A stretch of DNA of 64,000 bases from Reticulitermes speratus. Lineage: Eukaryota > Arthropoda > Insecta > Blattodea > Rhinotermitidae. The position numbers and the translations under genes are program-made. The stretch lies in assembly GCA_021186555.1 (NCBI GenBank), contig JAJKFL010000003.1, positions 33,964,908 to 34,028,907 on the forward strand, written 5' to 3'. A model generated the notes under the pieces. That model had not been told where the DNA came from. It saw only the letters and a program-made list of their open reading frames with translations, and searched no databases. Every line of letters starts with the position of its first letter. Position 1 is the first letter of the stretch. Below, one piece after another: positions 60,236 to 64,000 of the stretch.

Positions 60236-60239
60236 TATA

Positions 60240-60840
60240 CTAATTGTTTTGATTCGCTGAAGCCCGCACTATATCGAAATTATTGTCTGAATATCAGATC
60301 GCATCTCAGAGTACTACAGCAATAGGCAGTCGGTTAACGCTGTTTAGGGATTCACTCGGCATTGACTTTAACAAACCTACGTCATAAGCACAATGTGTAG
60401 GCATGTACAAGGTTGTTACATTTAGAGTTGTGGTAGACGGTTAAGGAAGAAAAATGTGTTTGTTACCAATAACAGTATTTATAAGGTACTCTCATTGAGG
60501 TTTCTTGACTCGCCTTTTGTTTACGTTACACGTACGTATTTCTACATGCTGTCATGGCTGAGTGTATGTGTATATGTGTTAGGGTTAGGGTTAAGCTTAT
60601 AGCCACTTGGGGTGTAAACACCTGCCGAAATGTCTGAATAACAATTCATGAACACAGCATGGGAATATTCCTTTAAGAACTAAGAGTAACATGACTTATA
60701 TTTAAAGGTTCAGTTCGTACCGCGCAGTAAACACTCCATGGTGGTTATAAAAGCCCGTAGACCTATGTTAATGCCGTACAGGGAAATGATCGCTAATTTT
60801 TTTCTAAGGAACTTACGAAAACACACAAATGAAGTATGTG
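60240..60840. other. no recognised gene
   Basis: Ordinary sequence. A GTTAGGGTTAGGGTTAAG word at about 60578-60595 is too short to be telomeric. Confidence 0.4.
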
Positions 60841-60844
60841 GCCA

Positions 60845-61396
60845 GAACGTACAATTTTTGGGCACGGTCGCAAAAGTTGGAAAAGCGACTATTAAATTCG
60901 TCGTCTAACAGCCCGTGTGTCCATCCGCATGTAACTCGGCTCCCACTGGACGGATTTTCATGAAATTTGATATTTCAGGATTTTTCGAAAATCTGTCGAG
61001 AAAATTCAAGTTTTATTAATGTGTGACATGAATAACGGATGCTTTATATGAAAACCTGTATACATTTATTATAACATTTGACTGAATTCTTTGAGAATGA
61101 AAAATGTTTCAAAGTTTGTAGATGAAATCAAAACACACGTTTTCGGGTCAATAAGTTTTTTGCAAATACCGTGCCGTTTATGAGATAATATGGAAAAACA
61201 CGGTAGAACCAGACAGGCCACACATAACAATATAATACGGCGCATGCTCCTTGCATGCCGGATAACTAAGGCAAAAATACACACACTCAGTATATGTAAA
61301 ACTTATTGCTTTTCCGCGGCAACAATGGTTACGCGATCGCGCCTAAATGTTATGTTATACGTACATTGTCCGTCTTGTTTATTCAGATAGGCCTAC
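60845..61396 (+). mobile_element. family X, longest copy
   Basis: About 550 bp, ending just before a SINE. Landmarks: GGGCACGGTCGCAAAAGTTG, CCACTGGACGGATTTTCATG, GAAAATCTGTCGAGAAAATT, GACAGGCCACACATAACAAT, GCATGCCGGATAACTAAGGC, GGCAACAATGGTTACGCG and TTATACGTACATTGTCCGTC. Copies at 39.4-40.0 and 43.7-44.0 kb share them. No open frame of interest, no obvious terminal repeat, and no class assigned. Confidence 0.7.
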
Positions 61397-61411
61397 TGTG
61401 GTGAATAATAA

Positions 61412-61713
61412 CCGACGCAGTTGGTTGAGGCACTGCGCTACAAGCCGGAAGGTCGCGGGTTCGATTCCCGGTGTGCCATTGGAATATTTCATTGACATAA
61501 TCCTTTCGGTCGTACTATGGCCCTGGGGTCGACTCAGCCTCTAACAGAAATGAGTACCAGGAATATTTCCTGGGGGATAAAAGCGGCCGCTGCGTAGGGC
61601 TGACAACTTTACCATCTTCATGTGCCGATTGTCTAGAAATCTGGAAGCCTCAACCTCCTGGAACCCTAAGGGCCTGTCCGGACCTGTAATGGGATTGCTT
61701 TACCTTTTACCTT
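61412..61713 (+). mobile_element. SINE family A copy
   Basis: Head: CGACGCAGTTGGTTGAGGCA (A-box region) and TCGCGGGTTCGATTCCCGGT (B box). Body: TATGGCCCTGGGGTCGACTC, GAGTACCAGGAATATTTCCT, AGCGGCCGCTGCGTAGGGCT, CTCAACCTCCTGGAACCCTA. The 3' end is TGCTTTACCTTTTACCTT. It is nearly identical to the copy at 63539-63820, apart from a short extra CCGGACCTG-like segment near the 3' end. The two polymerase III boxes look intact. Confidence 0.92.
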
Positions 61714-61714
61714 G

Positions 61715-62830
61715 TTAATTTGTCCACAGTGTAATAGCTTCTTCATAGAAGCTTTAAAGATTTTACATATGTTGTAAGGGTTTCAAATTTATTAGGCCTT
61801 TATCGTGGAATTTGGTATGGTTAAAACTGTGGTGAATGACGTATTTTCATAACATACAATTTAAGGTACGTATTTTTGTGTACGTCTGTACATAGCATGT
61901 CGAGCTAGTAGTAGTTATACTATATACAACCCCTAAACTCTACCACCCTCTTGTCCCCTTTCCACCCCCTAGCATTCCCTCCCATCTCTCACACGCATAC
62001 GACATAGCCAGTGGATGGACAGCACAGGTAGATATAATTTAGAACCATGTTGGTAAAACACTAGTGTGGTGGTTGTGTGTTCGCTGTATAAGCCTGCGTA
62101 TCGTATAATCGGTTACAATAAAAAGTAATTATTTATTTAAGTGGGAAGTGAAATGTGGCGTAGCAACAATGTCATTGCACTCTATAATGTGGGTCAAGTT
62201 GAGGTGGTCGATTTTAAAACGTTTGTTTTTCCAAAAATCAATAATTACAAAGATGGAGAGAGTTCTAGGTAAAGTATGCTTATGTTCTAGCTGGCAGGAA
62301 ACTAAGTAGCCATTAACCCCTGACGGTTTTAGAACAGAGCACTTTTCATACTTTAGCGGATGCAGAGAAATCATCCGAATCGCTAGTCCTTTTAACGAAA
62401 GTAAGACGATGGAGAATGGCCAATGTACGTGTCATTCCTTTTCCGCAGTCAATATTTCGCATATTGTTGCAGTTGTCTGTGGAAGGCACAGCTATTCTAT
62501 CTGTAAATCAGCATCACGTGGTTTGGTTGCATTACTTCCTAACTAGTACTTCATTTTCGTATGGCAACGTTGTAACTAACCTATAGAATAAGATGAGGTG
62601 CTGGCAATTCATGTCGTAGTGAGATATATAGGACTTAAATTGTTGGTAGAGGTTTGTTGCTAATATGGTAACAACATTGGTAAGATGCACGTCTTGTGTT
62701 AAGGCCTTGAAGAAGGAGTAGAACGTAGGTAATACAGCCTACACATATAGGGTTCCGGCACACAGGAACAGGATACAAATATTCAAACAAGCTTTCCGCT
62801 TCAGTGAACTTTAAATGATTGTCATGAAAG
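61715..62830. other. no recognised gene
   Basis: AT-rich spacer between SINE copies. No gene recognised. Confidence 0.4.
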
Positions 62831-62834
62831 TATG

Positions 62835-63060
62835 CAGGAGTGGAGGCAGGCCTGTAGCTCCAATCATTCTTATCTGGACATCGATTGAGATCTGTGGTCA
62901 GCTTTACCCCACGGGTAAAGAGCCTTCAGTAATCATTGAGTAGGAGATGGGGTGGGCTGCAGAACCGGTCTGCAAGTTTTGGACAAGGGAACTATCTCTT
63001 GCCCCTACCGGGAATTGAGTGTCCGACCAACTGTCCGGGCTGCGCACTCAGTTGACTTTG
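62835..63060 (-). mobile_element. SINE family C copy with head
   Basis: Minus strand: head with AACTGAGTGCGCAGCCCGGA and GGTCGGACACTCAATTCCCG (eroded B box). The body has GCAGACCGGTTCTGCAGCCC, GTGGGGTAAAGCTGACCACA and TGATTGGAGCTACAGGC. Diverged but complete in order. Confidence 0.7.
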
Positions 63061-63064
63061 TAGG

Positions 63065-63530
63065 TAATTTTCACACTTTTAAAAATTGCTGCACTTGTAA
63101 ATAAATGAGAACGTAATTAATTAATTAAAATTAATACGATTATATGTAGCAATATAATAGTAGTTACTTCAGATCTTTTCCTTGTTACTTCCTCCTCCCG
63201 CCAGAAAGTCACTTTTTGGTTTTTGCTTTGGTCGTTAGTAAAGACTGTTAATTGGGCAGTCAGACAGTAGCACTGGATGGAGTAATTTTTCCTTTAGGGA
63301 GCCGCAGGAAGAGAAAACCCAAATTGAAAAAGAATTTGCATTCCTACATTCCTGGAGAATAAAATTGAAAAAAATATATAAGTTTTCATTACTGGAGCAT
63401 TACGATGTATCACTGACTGATCACATTTTGATCAAGGCAAATTTCCATCAAATTAATGAAGGCGAATACTTATTATTGTCTGTTTACACCTCACCTTATT
63501 GACGATGCAGCGTTTCCTGCATTTGTATTT
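63065..63530. other. no recognised gene
   Basis: Contains a TAATTAATTAATTAAAATTA tract at about 63115-63135. Nothing else recognised. Confidence 0.4.
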
Positions 63531-63538
63531 CCTACATT

Positions 63539-63820
63539 CGCAGTTGGTTGAGGCACTGCGCTATAAGCCGGAAGGTCGCGGGTTCGATTCCCGATGGTGT
63601 CATTGGAATTTTTCATTGACATAATCCTTCCGGTCCCACTATGGCCCTGGGGTCGACTCAGCCTCTAACAAAAAATGAGTACCAGGAATATTTCCTGGGG
63701 GGTAAAGGCGGCCGGTGCGTAGGGCTGACAACCTTACCACCTTCATGTGCCGATTGTCTAAAAATCTGGGAGCCTCAACCTCCTGGAACCCTAAGGGCCT
63801 GTAATGGGATTGCTTTACCT
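63539..63820 (+). mobile_element. SINE family A copy with target duplication
   Basis: Same element as at 61412. TACATT occurs immediately before (63533-63538) and after (63821-63826) it, consistent with a short target-site duplication. The head has GCAGTTGGTTGAGGCACTGC and GCGGGTTCGATTCCCGATGG. The 3' end is GGGATTGCTTTACCT. Both polymerase III boxes are intact. Confidence 0.92.
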
Positions 63821-63829
63821 TACATTTAT

Positions 63830-64000
63830 TGGTCACGTTCTGAAATCTCTATGATGTTCTAAACCATTTTATGCCACTTGTTTCAGTAACACAGTTCTTT
63901 ACTCTTATTGCTTATCCATATTAATTTCCTGTAGTTTTCTCTCATTTTTCGTAAACCGTTCCCTTTTATTTTAAGGCTATACTCTTTGTGCTAACCTCGT
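63830..64000. other. no recognised gene
   Basis: Short AT-rich end of the window. Nothing recognised. Confidence 0.4.

Noticed and set aside
60578-60595. GTTAGGGTTAGGGTTAAG, telomere-like
   Set aside because: Only two and a half units, and insects mostly use TTAGG; too short to mean anything.
61412-61480. tRNA gene
   Set aside because: The A and B boxes belong to the head of a SINE repeated elsewhere; no 3' acceptor half pairs with the 5' end.
1-64000. LTR retroelements, endogenous viruses, Polintons, CRISPR arrays, toxin genes
   Set aside because: No integrase, protease, capsid, envelope, packaging or repeat-spacer pattern was recognised on either strand.

Overview
The window looks like non-coding DNA from a large insect nuclear genome. 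No rRNA, functional tRNA, CRISPR array, operon-like gene order or long open frame is visible. The longest open frames are about 100-150 codons, match nothing I recognise, and often overlap on both strands. The sequence is AT-rich and full of short simple repeats and old, diverged mobile-element copies. The LINE C-terminal remnants and tRNA-derived SINEs are of a kind I associate with cockroaches and termites, so a blattodean-like insect is my best guess. That is inference, not a database result. The most economical reading is intergenic sequence or the introns of a very long gene.

Host coding signal is nearly absent. The one segment that reads like a real exon is 8086-8217 (+): 44 in-frame codons between a splice-acceptor-like and a splice-donor-like site, ending in a basic, Ser/Arg/Lys-rich stretch. 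Two weaker exon candidates (20468-20625 and 52080-52270) and a THAP-like relic (19233-19448) are given with low confidence.

Mobile elements recur as families. (1) SINE family A, tRNA-derived: 16731-16981 (-), 61412-61713 (+), 63539-63820 (+). (2) SINE family B: one copy at 28021-28312, ending in A9 and flanked by a perfect 10-bp target duplication. (3) SINE family C: eight pieces at 9.7, 19.5, 20.8, 41.8, 48.4, 51.6, 60.1 and 62.9 kb. (4) SINE family D at 45505-45655. (5) 3' ends of non-LTR LINEs of at least three lineages at 10.6, 13.5, 20.9, 30.8-31.4, 34.1-34.6, 39.2, 51.6 and 54.4 kb. (6) hAT-like MITEs at 5860, 27873-28339, 45176-45427 and 54280-54393. (7) A pogo/Tigger-like MITE at 23901-24085. 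(8) An unclassified family, here called X, at 39.4-40.0, 43.7-44.0 and 60.8-61.4 kb.

The most interesting layer is a series of short motifs with the hammerhead-ribozyme layout: CTGANGA, then T, a short stem, then GAAAC. They lie at 2.05, 18.07, 23.87, 24.24, 24.52, 35.98, 36.27, 46.30, 46.99 and 59.19 kb. The stem sequence differs between loci but keeps its pairing at several of them. Three loci carry two such motifs, or their relics, facing each other as inverted repeats. Hammerhead motifs are known from Penelope-like retroelements and from metazoan retrozymes, so these are probably ribozyme-bearing retroelement remnants. Other items are a six-unit degenerate tandem repeat of about 40 bp at 24.8-25.1 kb, an inverted pair of family X at 39.4-40.0 kb, and over-representation of the palindrome TAGGCCTA.

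No LTR retrovirus-like element, Polinton or capsid/envelope gene was recognised.
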